Part shown: in pieces, positions 50,662 through 60,838 of the stretch | How the letters are laid out: every line of letters starts with the position of its first letter | How positions within the stretch are numbered: the stretch's first letter is position 1 | NCBI GenBank assembly: GCA_963704995.1 | Contig: CAVPIM010000017.1 | Location: 310,001 to 374,000, forward strand | Direction of reading: 5' to 3' | Source: RYN-230 sp963704995 | GTDB lineage: Bacteria; Actinomycetota; Actinomycetes; Streptosporangiales; Streptosporangiaceae | DNA length: 64,000 bases | Made by a program: the position numbers and the translations under genes | Notes under the pieces: generated by a model | Databases searched by the model: none | Told to the model about the DNA's origin: nothing | What the model saw: the letters and a program-made list of their open reading frames with translations, nothing else

Positions 50662-53571
50662 ATGTCCACCCCTGCCACCCCGGCGCAGCGCTATGCCGCC
50701 TTCCGGCAGCGGAGCGAGGACGGGGCCGAGTTCGCCGCGTTCCAGGGGCTGTACGACTTCGCGTTCGACGAGTTCCAGCGGCGCGCCTGCCAGGCACTGG
50801 CCGGCGGGCACGGCGTCCTCGTCGCCGCGCCGACCGGCTCCGGCAAGACCGTTATCGGCGAATTCGCCGTCCACCTGGCGCTGGCCGAGGGCCGCAAGTG
50901 CTTCTACACCACGCCGATCAAGGCACTGTCCAACCAGAAGTACAACGACCTGGCCCGGCGCTACGGGGCCGGCCAGGTGGGCCTGCTGACCGGGGACAAC
51001 AGCATCAACGGCGAGGCGCCGGTGGTCGTGATGACGACCGAGGTGCTGCGCAACATGCTCTACGCCGGCTCACCCACCCTGTCCGGCCTGGCCTACGTGG
51101 TGCTGGACGAGGTGCACTACCTGGCCGACCGCTTCCGCGGCGCGGTCTGGGAAGAAGTCATCATCCACCTGCCGGACTCGGTCCGGGTGGTCGCGCTGTC
51201 CGCGACGGTCAGCAACGCCGAGGAGTTCGGTGACTGGCTGGCCCAGGTCCGCGGCGGCACCACGGTCATCGTGGACGAGCACCGGCCCGTCCCGCTCTGG
51301 CAGCACATGCTGGCCGGTGGCCGGCTCTACGACCTCTTCCTCGAGTCCGGCCCCGGCCGGCCGCCGCGCGGTGGTGGTCGCGGGACGCCGGACGGGGCGC
51401 CCGGGGACCCTGGCCCGGCTGATCAGCGCCGGGCGCAGGTCAACCCGGAACTGCTGCGGCTGGCGCGGCGGGATGACTGGGCGGCCAGGAAGGCGCCATC
51501 CCGGCCGGCCCGGGGTGCCCGGCGGCCCGTGCGCTTCCGGGCGCCGCGCCGCCCGGATGTCATCGACCGGCTGGACCGCGCGGGGCTGCTCCCGGCGATT
51601 ACCTTCATCTTCAGCCGGGCCGGCTGCGAGGCCGCGGTCCGCCAGTGCCTGGACGCCGGGGTCCGGCTCACCACGCCCGACGAGGTCACCGTGATCACCG
51701 AGATCGCCGAGCGGCGAACCCGGGACATCCCCCAGGCCGACCTGCCCGTACTCGGTTACGGCGAATGGCTCACCGGCCTGCAGCGCGGCATCGCCGCGCA
51801 CCACGCCGGGATGCTGCCCACCTTCAAGGAAGTGGTCGAGGAACTCTTCGAGGCGGGCCTGGTGCGCGCGGTCTTCGCCACCGAGACGCTGGCCCTGGGC
51901 ATCAACATGCCGGCCCGCACGGTGGTCGTGGAGCGGCTGGACAAGTGGAACGGCGAGACCCACGCGGACCTGACCCCGGGGGAGTACACGCAGCTCACTG
52001 GCCGGGCGGGGCGCCGGGGCATCGACGTGGAGGGACACGCTGTGGTGCTCTGGCAGCCCGGCGTGGACCCGCTGGCCGTGGCCGGGCTGGCGGGCACCCG
52101 CACCTACCCGCTCAACTCCAGCTTCCGCCCTTCCTACAACATGGCGGTGAACCTGGTCGGCCAGGCGGGCCTGGACAAGGCGGCCGCGCTGCTGGAGTCG
52201 TCGTTCGCCCAGTTCCAGGCGGACCGGGCGGTGGGCGGCATCGCGCGGCAGGCCCGCCGCAGCCGGGCCGCCCTGGCCGAGCTCGGCCCGGCCTGCGAGC
52301 GCGGGAACTATGCCGAGTACCACGCGCTGCGCCAGGAACTGGCCGGCCAGGAGGCGGACGTGTCCCGGGAACGCTCGGCGGACCGCTGGGCGCAGGCCCG
52401 GCAGTCGCTGGAGCAGCTGCGCCGCGGAGACATCATCCTGGTCCCCGGCGGCCGCCGGGCGGGCCTCGCGGTCGTCCTGGATCCCGGCCTGACCAGCCCC
52501 CCGTCCCGCGGCGCAGATCACCGGCGCCCGGACCGCCGGGGCTCTGACCGCCGGGGGAGGGGCCCGCGCGACTCCGGCCACGGCCGGGCGGCCGCCCCCC
52601 CGGGCGCCAACGACCCGCTGCCCCTGGTGCTCACGTCCAACCGGCAGGTCAAGCGGCTCTCCCCGGCCGACTTCCCGGTCCCGGTCACCCCGATCGACCG
52701 GATGCGCATCCCGAACAGCTTCAGCGCCCGCTCGCCGCAGCACCGGCGGGACCTGGCCTCGACCATGCGTAACAAGGTGGCAGGACGGGATCTTGGCCGC
52801 CATCCGCGGTCGCCGGAGGGGGCACGGCCGCCGCGCGCCGGGGGGGACGAGATCACCCGGCTGCGCCGCGAGCTGCGCCAGCATCCCTGCCACGGCTGCC
52901 CGGACCGCGAGGCGCACGCGCGGCAGGCGGAGCAGCGGACGCGGCTGGAGCGTGAGGTGGCCGCCCTGGAGAGCAGGGTGGCGGCCCGTTCCCACGTGAT
53001 TTCCCGAACCTTTGACCGGGTCTGTTCCGTTCTGCAGCACCTGGGCTACCTCGACGAGGGCGCGGTCACCCCGGACGGCAGGCGGCTCGCGGACCTCTAC
53101 ACCGAGCTCGACCTGCTGGCCGCCGAATGCCTGCGCCGCGGGCTGTGGGAGGGGCTGGACCCGGCGGAGCTGGCCGCCTGCGTGTCGGTGCTGACCTTCG
53201 AGTCCCGGCAGGCCGATGACGACGCCGCGCCGCGGATGCCAGGCGGCCCGGTCCGCGACGTGGTGGCCTCGATGATCTCGGTGTGGGGCGAGCTGGACGA
53301 GGTCGAGAAGGACAACCAGCTGTCGTTCCTGCGCGAACCCGAGCTGGGCTTCGCGTGGGCCGCGCACGCCTGGGCGCGGGGCAAGCCGCTGGAGACCGTG
53401 CTCCGCACGGACCTGACCCCCGGTGACTTCGTCCGTGCGGTCAAGCAGCTGATGGACCTGCTCGGCCAGATCGCCGTCGCGGCCGGGCCCGGGTCGGAGC
53501 TGGCCGGCACGGCGCGCGCGGCGGTGACGGCGCTGCGCCACGGCGTGGTCGCGTACACCTCGGTGGGTTAG
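50662..53571 (+). CDS. helY: HelY-type DEAD/DEAH-box RNA helicase (Ski2-like)
   Basis: 969 residues. Q-region FDFAFDEFQRRACQAL, Walker A VAAPTGSGKT (about residue 55), DEVHY (motif II), ALSATVSNAEEFGDW (motif III), GINMPARTVVVERLDKW, and motif VI YTQLTGRAGRRGIDVEGHAVV. The C-terminal half is the DSHCT/arch-like region, with a Pro/Arg-rich linker around 610-640. Likely acts in RNA processing or decay. Linked to tatAC and pafBC in most actinobacteria. Confidence 0.94.
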   Translation: MSTPATPAQRYAAFRQRSEDGAEFAAFQGLYDFAFDEFQRRACQALAGGHGVLVAAPTGSGKTVIGEFAVHLALAEGRKCFYTTPIKALSNQKYNDLARRYGAGQVGLLTGDNSINGEAPVVVMTTEVLRNMLYAGSPTLSGLAYVVLDEVHYLADRFRGAVWEEVIIHLPDSVRVVALSATVSNAEEFGDWLAQVRGGTTVIVDEHRPVPLWQHMLAGGRLYDLFLESGPGRPPRGGGRGTPDGAPGDPGPADQRRAQVNPELLRLARRDDWAARKAPSRPARGARRPVRFRAPRRPDVIDRLDRAGLLPAITFIFSRAGCEAAVRQCLDAGVRLTTPDEVTVITEIAERRTRDIPQADLPVLGYGEWLTGLQRGIAAHHAGMLPTFKEVVEELFEAGLVRAVFATETLALGINMPARTVVVERLDKWNGETHADLTPGEYTQLTGRAGRRGIDVEGHAVVLWQPGVDPLAVAGLAGTRTYPLNSSFRPSYNMAVNLVGQAGLDKAAALLESSFAQFQADRAVGGIARQARRSRAALAELGPACERGNYAEYHALRQELAGQEADVSRERSADRWAQARQSLEQLRRGDIILVPGGRRAGLAVVLDPGLTSPPSRGADHRRPDRRGSDRRGRGPRDSGHGRAAAPPGANDPLPLVLTSNRQVKRLSPADFPVPVTPIDRMRIPNSFSARSPQHRRDLASTMRNKVAGRDLGRHPRSPEGARPPRAGGDEITRLRRELRQHPCHGCPDREAHARQAEQRTRLEREVAALESRVAARSHVISRTFDRVCSVLQHLGYLDEGAVTPDGRRLADLYTELDLLAAECLRRGLWEGLDPAELAACVSVLTFESRQADDDAAPRMPGGPVRDVVASMISVWGELDEVEKDNQLSFLREPELGFAWAAHAWARGKPLETVLRTDLTPGDFVRAVKQLMDLLGQIAVAAGPGSELAGTARAAVTALRHGVVAYTSVG

Positions 53572-53616
53572 CGACGCCACGCCGCCGGCCGGCCGCCTGA
53601 TCACCCCGGCGCGGGT

Positions 53617-54156
53617 CTACTCCATCCGCTGAGGCGGCGGGCCGCCGCCTGGCCCCGGCCCGGGCGGCGGCTGGTGACGGCCGTGCGGCCCGTGCTGTGG
53701 CTCGGGCGGCAACGGGTCCTCCGGGGCGGACCCGGGCCAGACCAGCAGGACCGGGCAGGCCGCGTGGTCCACCACGAACCGGGCCGCCTTGCCCAGGCTC
53801 CTGGGACCGGCCTCGGCGCCCTGGCGGGCCAGGATAAGCAGGTCCGCGCCGCGGGCCGCCTCCACCACCTCCCGCTCGGGGCGGCCGCGCCGGCGCAGCG
53901 GCCGGGCCGGGCGGCCCAGCCGGGCGGCCGCGGCCGCCAGCATCTCGGTGGCGGCCGCCTCGGTCATGGCCTCCAGTTGCGCACCGGGCCCGGCGCCTGC
54001 CCGGCCCAGCAGCGCGGTGAACGCGCCCTGCGCCGCGTCCACCGCCCCGGTGTCCGTGACGTGCAGCAAGGTCACGTCATCGGCGGGCGCCCGCGCCAGC
54101 GCCGCGTCCACGCACGCCATCCAGCTTTCCTCAGTCACCCACACGAGCACCGTCAT
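53617..54156 (-). CDS. Universal stress protein (UspA) family protein
   Basis: 179 residues. One Usp domain: MTVLVWVTEESWMACVDAALARAPADDVTLLHVTDTGAVD, then EVVEAARGADLLILARQG and GSLGKAARFVVDHAACPVLLVWPG-like residues. The ATP-binding GxxGS(N) motif is only partly conserved. The proline/histidine-rich tail (PQHGPHGRHQPPPG) is unusual. Starts at ATG 54156; divergent from the acetyltransferase gene. Confidence 0.8.
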   Translation of the reverse strand: MTVLVWVTEESWMACVDAALARAPADDVTLLHVTDTGAVDAAQGAFTALLGRAGAGPGAQLEAMTEAAATEMLAAAAARLGRPARPLRRRGRPEREVVEAARGADLLILARQGAEAGPRSLGKAARFVVDHAACPVLLVWPGSAPEDPLPPEPQHGPHGRHQPPPGPGPGGGPPPQRME

Positions 54157-54221
54157 GGGTATCAGTCTCGCGCCCCGATATCCGGTTGCGCGGCGCAACC
54201 GGGAACCGTCACGCTGGCCGC

Positions 54222-54767
54222 ATGGAGGTTAGCGTCCAGGTCCGGCGGGCCCGCCCGGACGAGTGGGCCACGGTCCGCGATGTGCGGCTGGCCGCGCTGG
54301 CCGATGCCCCGGACGCGTTCGCGTCCACCCTGACGCGGGAACTCGGCCGCACCGGAGCGCAGTGGCGGTCCCGGATCGGGGCCTGGCCGTGGTTCCTGGC
54401 CTGGCGGGCTGGCGCACCGGCCGGGCTGGTCGCCGCCGTGCCCGATCAGGCCGCCAGCGGGCCGCCCGCCGCGGGGCGGCGGGGCTGGCATCTCGTCTCC
54501 ATGTGGGTCTGCCCGCCGGCCCGCGGGCACGGCGTGGCCGACCTGCTGGTCGGCGCGGTCATGGATCATGCGCAGAACGCGGGCGCGCCCCGGGTGACCC
54601 TGTGGGTGGCCGTCGGCAACGCCCGCGCCTGCGCGTTCTACCGGCGAATGGGGTTCACCGCCACGGGCCGGCGGCAGGTCTACCCGCGGGATGGGGCGGC
54701 CCCGCTGGACGAGGAGGAACTGGCCCGCCCGGTCAGATCCGCAGCACCGCCCACAGTGCCACGGTGA
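54222..54767 (+). CDS. GNAT family N-acetyltransferase
   Basis: 181 residues. The fold is shown by VQVRRARPDEWATVRDVRLAALADAPDAFAS, HLVSMWVCPPARGHGVADLLVGAV (acetyl-CoA binding R/Q-x-x-G-x-G/A) and ARACAFYRRMGFTATG. Substrate not predictable. The 3' end overlaps the convergent transporter gene by 35 bp. Confidence 0.88.
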   Translation: MEVSVQVRRARPDEWATVRDVRLAALADAPDAFASTLTRELGRTGAQWRSRIGAWPWFLAWRAGAPAGLVAAVPDQAASGPPAAGRRGWHLVSMWVCPPARGHGVADLLVGAVMDHAQNAGAPRVTLWVAVGNARACAFYRRMGFTATGRRQVYPRDGAAPLDEEELARPVRSAAPPTVPR

Positions 54768-56001
54768 CCAGGACCAGCCCGGCGGGCACGGTGAGCAGCC
54801 CGAGACGGGTGAACTCACCCAGGTCGGTGTGCTGGTCGCGGTCGGCCAGCAGGCGCCGCCACAGCAGCGTGGCCAGCGAGCCGGCGTAGGTCAGGTTCGG
54901 GCCGACGTCCACCCCGATCAGCACGGCAAGCACCGGGCCCGGGCAGGCCAGCAGCCCCTGCCCGGCCAGCACGGACAGCAGCACCAGCACCGCGGGCAGG
55001 TTGTTGACCACGTTCGCGAGCAGGGCCGCGAGCCCGGCCAGGGCCAGCAGGGAGGGCAGCGACGAACCGGCCGGGATCACCCGGGCCAGCACGGCGCCCA
55101 GCCCGTTGTACACCACCGCCTCGACGACGATGCCCAGGCCCAGCACGAACAGCAGGAACGGGATGCTCGCCGCGCGGATGAGCCCCGCCGGCCGGTCCTG
55201 GCCGCGGACCAGGCTGCCGGCCGCCAGCACCACCGCCCCGGCCGCCGCCGCCCAGGCGGGATTCACCCCGGCCAGCGAGGTGAGCACGAATCCGGCCAGC
55301 GTGGCCAGCACCGTGACCAGCGCGAAGCGCGGGACGCGGGGGAGTGGCCCGCGGGCGGTGCTGGCCGTGGCCGGCGCCGCTGCGGCCAGGTCTCCCGCGA
55401 AGAACCAGCGGAAGGCCGCGTACTCCACGGCGATCGCCACCAGCCACGGCACCGCCATCAGCGCGCCGAAGTGGATCAAGGTCAGCCCGGCCACCGAGAA
55501 CGCCAGCAGGTTCGTCAGGTTGGACACCGGCAGCAGCAGGGACGCCGAGTTGGCCAGGTGGGTGCACGCGTACACGTGGGGCTTGGGCCGGACCCGGAGC
55601 CGGGTCGCGGTGTCGTGCACCACGGGGGTCAGCAGCACCACGGTCGTGTCCAGGCTGAGGACCGCCGTGGTGACGGAGGCGAGGCCGAACACGCCCCCCA
55701 GCAGGCGCACCGGCGAGCCCCGGCTGGCCCGGGCCAGCCGGGCGCCGGCCGCCGCGAACAGGCCTTCCTGCTGGCAGACGTACCCCACGACCAGGATCGC
55801 GCCGAGGAACGCCAGCACCGGCAGCAGGCGGCCGGTCTGCGACCGGGCCTGATGCCAGGGCAGTGCGCCGGTGACGATCACCAGGACCGCGGCCGGGACC
55901 GCGGCGGCCGCCTCCGGCAGCCACCTCGGCCGGGTGATCGCGGTGGCCAGCAGGACCGCGAGCAGCACGCCGGAGAGCGCCTCGGCGGCTGGCCCGTGCA
56001 C
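54733..56001 (-). CDS. ArsB/NhaD-type anion or cation transporter
   Basis: 422-residue polytopic membrane protein (about 11 helices) of the ion transporter superfamily. Conserved elements are LAFLGAILVVGYVCQQEGLF, SLDTTVVLLTPVVHDTA, ANSASLLLPVSNLTNLLAF and ANVVNNLPAVLVLLS, ending near GVDVGPNLTYAGSLATLLW. This is the arsenite permease/citrate-transporter pattern. No arsenate reductase or ArsR is nearby, so arsenite export is not assured. Starts at GTG 56001. Confidence 0.85.
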   Translation of the reverse strand: MHGPAAEALSGVLLAVLLATAITRPRWLPEAAAAVPAAVLVIVTGALPWHQARSQTGRLLPVLAFLGAILVVGYVCQQEGLFAAAGARLARASRGSPVRLLGGVFGLASVTTAVLSLDTTVVLLTPVVHDTATRLRVRPKPHVYACTHLANSASLLLPVSNLTNLLAFSVAGLTLIHFGALMAVPWLVAIAVEYAAFRWFFAGDLAAAAPATASTARGPLPRVPRFALVTVLATLAGFVLTSLAGVNPAWAAAAGAVVLAAGSLVRGQDRPAGLIRAASIPFLLFVLGLGIVVEAVVYNGLGAVLARVIPAGSSLPSLLALAGLAALLANVVNNLPAVLVLLSVLAGQGLLACPGPVLAVLIGVDVGPNLTYAGSLATLLWRRLLADRDQHTDLGEFTRLGLLTVPAGLVLVTVALWAVLRI

Positions 56002-56120
56002 CAGCCCGGTGGCAGATGTGGCGGACAGGGTCCGGTCCCTTCACTGCGGCTGGCCTGGTTCATCGGATGGCTCGCTGCGGGTCGCTCAACGATACCGGCC
56101 GGGCCTGGCAGGATAGCCGG

Positions 56121-57026
56121 GTGGGATCGACGATGCTTCTGGATACCGCCTCGCTGTACTACCGGGCCTTCTACGGGGTCCCGGACACGCTGACCGCCCC
56201 GGACGGTACCCCCGTCAACGCGGTCCGCGGGCTGCTGGACATGATCGCCCGCCTGGTCCGGGGCCGGTCGCCAGGAGCGGTGATCGCTTGCATGGACGCG
56301 GACTGGCGGCCGGCCTTCCGGGTGGCCGCGGTGCCCTCGTACAAGGCGCACCGGGCCCGGGCGGACGGCACGGAGGAGGCGCCGCCCGCGCTGACCGCCC
56401 AGATCCCGGTGATCGAGCAGGTCCTCGCCGCCCTGGGCCTGGCCATGGCGGCCGCGCCCGGCTACGAGGCGGACGACGTGATCGGCACGCTGACCGCGCG
56501 GGCCGCTGGCCCGGTCGAGATCGTCACCGGGGACCGCGACCTGTTCCAGCTGGTGGACGACGAGCGGCCGGTCCGGGTCATCTACACGGTGCGCGGCCTG
56601 TCCAAGCTCGACGTGGTGGACGAGGCCGCGGTGACCGCGCGCTACGGGATCCCCGGCCGCGCCTACGCCGACTTCGCCGTGCTGCGCGGCGACCCGAGCG
56701 ACGGCCTGCCCGGCGTGCCCGGCGTGGGCGACAAGACCGCCGCCGCGCTGGTGCAGGCCTTCGGCGGGATGGGGGCCATCCTCGACGCGCTGGACCGGGG
56801 GCACGGCGGATTCCCCAAGGGCAGCCGCCCCAAGCTCGCCGCGGCCCGCGACTACCTGACGGCGGCCATCCCGGTCGTCCGCGTGGCGGCCGACGCGCCG
56901 GTTCCCGAGGTCGCGGGCCGGCTGCCGGTCAGCGACCTCGATCCGGAGCGGCTGGCGGCGCTGGACGCCCGCTGGGACCTGGGCTCCTCGCTGCGCCGGG
57001 CCGCCACCGTGCTGGCGGGCCGTTAG
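56121..57026 (+). CDS. 5'-3' exonuclease (FEN-like)
   Basis: 301 residues from GTG 56121 (ATG 56133 also plausible). Stand-alone version of the DNA polymerase I 5' nuclease: MLLDTASLYYRAFYG, FRVAAVPSYKAHRA, EADDVIGTLTARA and VTGDRDLFQLVD (metal-binding acids), then a helix-hairpin-helix GDPSDGLPGVPGVGDKTAAALV. Likely removes RNA primers or flaps. Followed by a duplicated terminator-like hairpin. Confidence 0.92.
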   Translation: MGSTMLLDTASLYYRAFYGVPDTLTAPDGTPVNAVRGLLDMIARLVRGRSPGAVIACMDADWRPAFRVAAVPSYKAHRARADGTEEAPPALTAQIPVIEQVLAALGLAMAAAPGYEADDVIGTLTARAAGPVEIVTGDRDLFQLVDDERPVRVIYTVRGLSKLDVVDEAAVTARYGIPGRAYADFAVLRGDPSDGLPGVPGVGDKTAAALVQAFGGMGAILDALDRGHGGFPKGSRPKLAAARDYLTAAIPVVRVAADAPVPEVAGRLPVSDLDPERLAALDARWDLGSSLRRAATVLAGR

Positions 57027-57110
57027 CGGCGGGCTGGAGCATGCCCCGTAGGGCACGCTCCCGGCGGGCTGGAGCATGCCCGTAGGGCACGCTCCCGGTG
57101 GGCTAGAGCA
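57027..57110. repeat. Duplicated 34-35 bp hairpin unit between convergent genes
   Basis: Two near-identical units (57027-57061, 57062-57095) plus a partial third (57096-57110). Each forms a hairpin of about 11 bp with one mismatch: GGAGCATGCCC...GGGCACGCTCC. They lie between the convergent exonuclease and SpoIIE-phosphatase genes and probably act as a bidirectional terminator. Confidence 0.75.
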
Positions 57111-57981
57111 CCCGCAGCGCCACCAGGCAGGTGTCATCCTCGGAGTCGGTCGAGCCGAGCGCCTCCAGCACGGACGTGATCAGCTGCTCCGGGTCCCCGA
57201 TGCCCGCGGCGGCCCGGGCCAGCGTGGCCAGGCCCTCATCCAGGGGCCGGTCCCGGCGTTCCACCAGGCCGTCGCTGTAGAGCAGCAGGACGTCGCCGGC
57301 CTCCAGGGTCACCGTCATCGCGTCGTACCCGCTATGCCCGGCCCCGAGCAGGATCCCGGCCGGCTGCCCCAGGGGCCGCGCGGTGGCCCCCCGGACCAGC
57401 AGCGGCGGCGGGTGACCCGCCTGGGCCCAGGTGAGCCGGCGGCTGGGCGGGTCGAAGTAGCCGGCCACCACCGAGGCGGTGTGCTCGGGGGCGACATGGT
57501 GCACGAGGTCGTTGAGCCAGCCCACCAGCCGTTCCGGCGGTGCCCCGGTGATGGCCAGCCCGGCGAGGGCGCCGCGCAGCCGGGCCATGCCCGCCGCCGC
57601 GTCCAGGCCGTGGCCAGCCACGTCGCCGATCGCGAGCAGGACATCGCCTGGCGGCATCTCGGCCGTGATGTACCAGTCGCCGCCGACCCGGCTATCCGCG
57701 GACGCGGGCAGGTAGCGGACTACCGCGCGCAGGCCAGGCAGGTCGAACGGGGCCTCGTGCAAAGGCAGGATGGCGCGCTGCAACTCGAGGGTGACGTGGC
57801 GTTCCTGCAGTAATGCCGCGGCCAGTGCGGTGGGGTCACCGGGGGCCCGCTCGCTGTTACGCGGGCGCAGCGTGAACGGGCCGGACGCGGCCGCGAACGC
57901 CGACCGGGCCGCGGCGCGGTCCAGTGCGGCCGCGCCGCCAGGCTCCAGGGGAGCCGGGGAACTAACGATTTCAGGAGTCAT
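57103..57981 (-). CDS. SpoIIE-type PP2C serine phosphatase
   Basis: 292 residues. PP2C-like domain: RYLPASADSRVGGDWY, LLAIGDVAGHGLDAAAGMARLRGAL, LTWAQAGHPPPLLV, LLLYSDGLVERRDRPLDEGL and the acidic SEDDTCLVALRVL. The metal-binding Asp residues of the family are retained. The N-terminal 70 residues lack a recognisable sensor. Usually acts on anti-sigma-factor antagonists; no partner is encoded nearby. Confidence 0.9.
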   Translation of the reverse strand: MTPEIVSSPAPLEPGGAAALDRAAARSAFAAASGPFTLRPRNSERAPGDPTALAAALLQERHVTLELQRAILPLHEAPFDLPGLRAVVRYLPASADSRVGGDWYITAEMPPGDVLLAIGDVAGHGLDAAAGMARLRGALAGLAITGAPPERLVGWLNDLVHHVAPEHTASVVAGYFDPPSRRLTWAQAGHPPPLLVRGATARPLGQPAGILLGAGHSGYDAMTVTLEAGDVLLLYSDGLVERRDRPLDEGLATLARAAAGIGDPEQLITSVLEALGSTDSEDDTCLVALRVL

Positions 57982-58020
57982 CGCCGTTCATATCGTGAGC
58001 TGAGGTACACCAAGAGTGAG

Positions 58021-58125
58021 GCATGGGGGGTGTTCCTGTCTAGATCGGGACAGGCTGCCGCCCGGACCGGGCGGCAGAGCCTCGTCAGCGGCAAGAAACA
58101 CCCCGTGGTTAGATGGCCCCCATGC
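58021..58125. ncRNA. Predicted structured leader (multi-branch), unassigned
   Basis: Between the divergent SpoIIE and M24 genes, GGGGTGTT (58027-58034) pairs with AACACCCC (58097-58104). Enclosed are hairpins CCTGTC/GACAGG (58035-58054) and CTGCCGCCCGG/CCGGGCGGCAG (about 58054-58077). Outside, GCATGG (58021) can pair with CCATGC (58120-58125). It could be a 5' leader of either gene. I do not recognise a riboswitch class. Confidence 0.4.
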
Positions 58126-58149
58126 AGACCTGGCATGCACTTTCCCCGT

Positions 58150-59305
58150 ATGGACCAGGCGGGTTCCGTGGGTAGCGGGCACCCCGTCGCCGCCTGGACA
58201 GAACTATATCCAGCGGAGCGGCTGCGGCTGGCGGCGGACGCCGCCGGGGCGGCCGGGCTGGGCGCCCTGCTGCTCACCCCGGGCCCCGATCTGCGGTACG
58301 TGACCGGCTACGACGCGCAGCAGCTGGAGCGGCTCACCTGCCTGGTGCTGCCCGCGGCCGGGGACCCGTTCCTGGTGGTGCCGCGGCTGGAGCTGCCCGC
58401 CGCGCAGGCCTCGCCCGCCGGGGAGTCCGCCCTGGAGATGATCCCGTGGGACGAGACGGACGACCCGTATGCGCTGGTGGCCCGCAGGCTGGGCCCGGTT
58501 TCCTCGGTCGGCCTCGCGGACCGCATGTGGGCCATGATGGTGCTCCGCTTCCGCGCGGTGCTGCCCGCCACCCAGCTGGGCCTGGCCAGCACAGCCCTGA
58601 AGGGCCTGCGGTCGCGCAAGAGCCCGGCTGAGGTGGCCGCGCTCCGTGAGGCGGGGGCGGCCATCGACCGGGTGCACGCCGCCGTGCCGGGCTGGCTGCG
58701 GCCGGGCCGGACCGAGCTCGATGTGGCGGCGGACATCGCCGCCGCGATCGCCAGCGAAGGCCACGTCCGGGCGGACTTCGTGATCGTCGCGTCCGGGCCG
58801 AACGCGGCCAGCCCGCACCACGAGCCGTCCAGCCGGGTCCTGCAGCCCGGCGACGCGGTCGTGGTGGACATCGGCGGCACCATGCCCAGCGGGTACTGCT
58901 CCGACTGCACCCGCGTCTACGCCATCGGCAGCCCGCCCGCCGAGTTCACCGCCTACTACGAGGTGCTGCGCAGCGCCCAGGAGGCGGCCTGCGCGGCGGT
59001 GCGGCCCGGGGTCACCGCCGAGGCGGTCGAACGCCGCGGCCCGGGTGCCGATCACCGAGGCGGGATACGGCCCCGAGTTCGTGCACCGGACCGGGCACGG
59101 GATCGGGCTGGAGACCCACGAGGACCCGTACATCGTGGCCGGTAACGCCGAACCGCTGGCGCCGGGCATGGCCTTCTCCGTCGAGCCGGGGATCTATCCC
59201 GGCCCGCACGGGGCGAGGATCGAGGACATCGTGGTCTGCACCGATCAGGGATACGAGCGGCTGAACCACGTCACCCGCGAGCTGGTCGTGGTGGGCGGCG
59301 GCTGA
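58150..59305 (+). CDS. M24 family aminopeptidase (Xaa-Pro peptidase-like, frameshifted)
   Basis: Starts at ATG 58150. An N-terminal creatinase-like domain (LLLTPGPDLRYVTGYDAQQLERL) precedes the pita-bread catalytic domain. Metal ligands are in DAVVVDIGGTMPSGYCSDCTRVY and, after the break, HRTGHGIGLETHEDPYI and FSVEPGIYPG. An extra A at 59030-59031 splits the gene: GVTAEAV joins to AARVPITEAGYGPEFVHRTG in the next frame. About 384 residues when corrected, normal length. Confidence 0.88.
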
Positions 59306-59355
59306 GCCCGCCAGGTGTGCTGCCCCGGGGGCCCGGCCGCTGAGCCTGCCGGCCG

Positions 59356-60591
<1,236 letters not shown>

Positions 60592-60765
60592 CGGCGCGCT
60601 CCGTTGCTCTCCGGGGCACCGCTCCACTGCGGTACCAGTCCAGGGGCTCCCGGGACTCCAGTGGCCGCCGTGAACGCGGTTCCGCCTGACGCCTGTTTCC
60701 CCTTCTGGCGCGCAGCGTATCCGGCTTCCCCGGCCGGCTTAAGACAGGCTGTCGTCCTGTTACCT

Positions 60766-60798
60766 GAGCGTAAAGCCCGTTATCAGGCCGTTACGCTC
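60766..60798. promoter_or_regulatory. Inverted repeat in the msiK-lrp intergenic region
   Basis: Perfect 8-bp arms GAGCGTAA (60766-60773) and TTACGCTC (60791-60798) enclose 17 bp. They lie 28 bp upstream of the lrp -10 box. This is a plausible operator for autoregulation by the Lrp protein, or for msiK control by another regulator. Confidence 0.45.
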
Positions 60799-60826
60799 CG
60801 AGGGGCGCAGGTGGCTGGATGCGGAT

Positions 60827-60832
60827 TACCGT
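60827..60832 (+). promoter_or_regulatory. -10 box (TACCGT), leaderless arrangement
   Basis: TACCGT ends 6 bp before GTG 60839, with no SD. Confidence 0.45.
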
Positions 60833-60838
60833 ATCGGG

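Noticed and set aside
51070..53604. Long open frame antisense to helY
   Set aside because: Shadow of third-position GC in the helicase gene; no recognisable domain.
57103..57981. Anti-sigma or STAS partner genes next to the SpoIIE phosphatase
   Set aside because: Neighbouring genes are an exonuclease and an M24 peptidase; no partner was found.
58081..58088. Hammerhead ribozyme core (CTGACGAG on the minus strand)
   Set aside because: The required GAAA after stem II and a matching cleavage-site stem are not in place.
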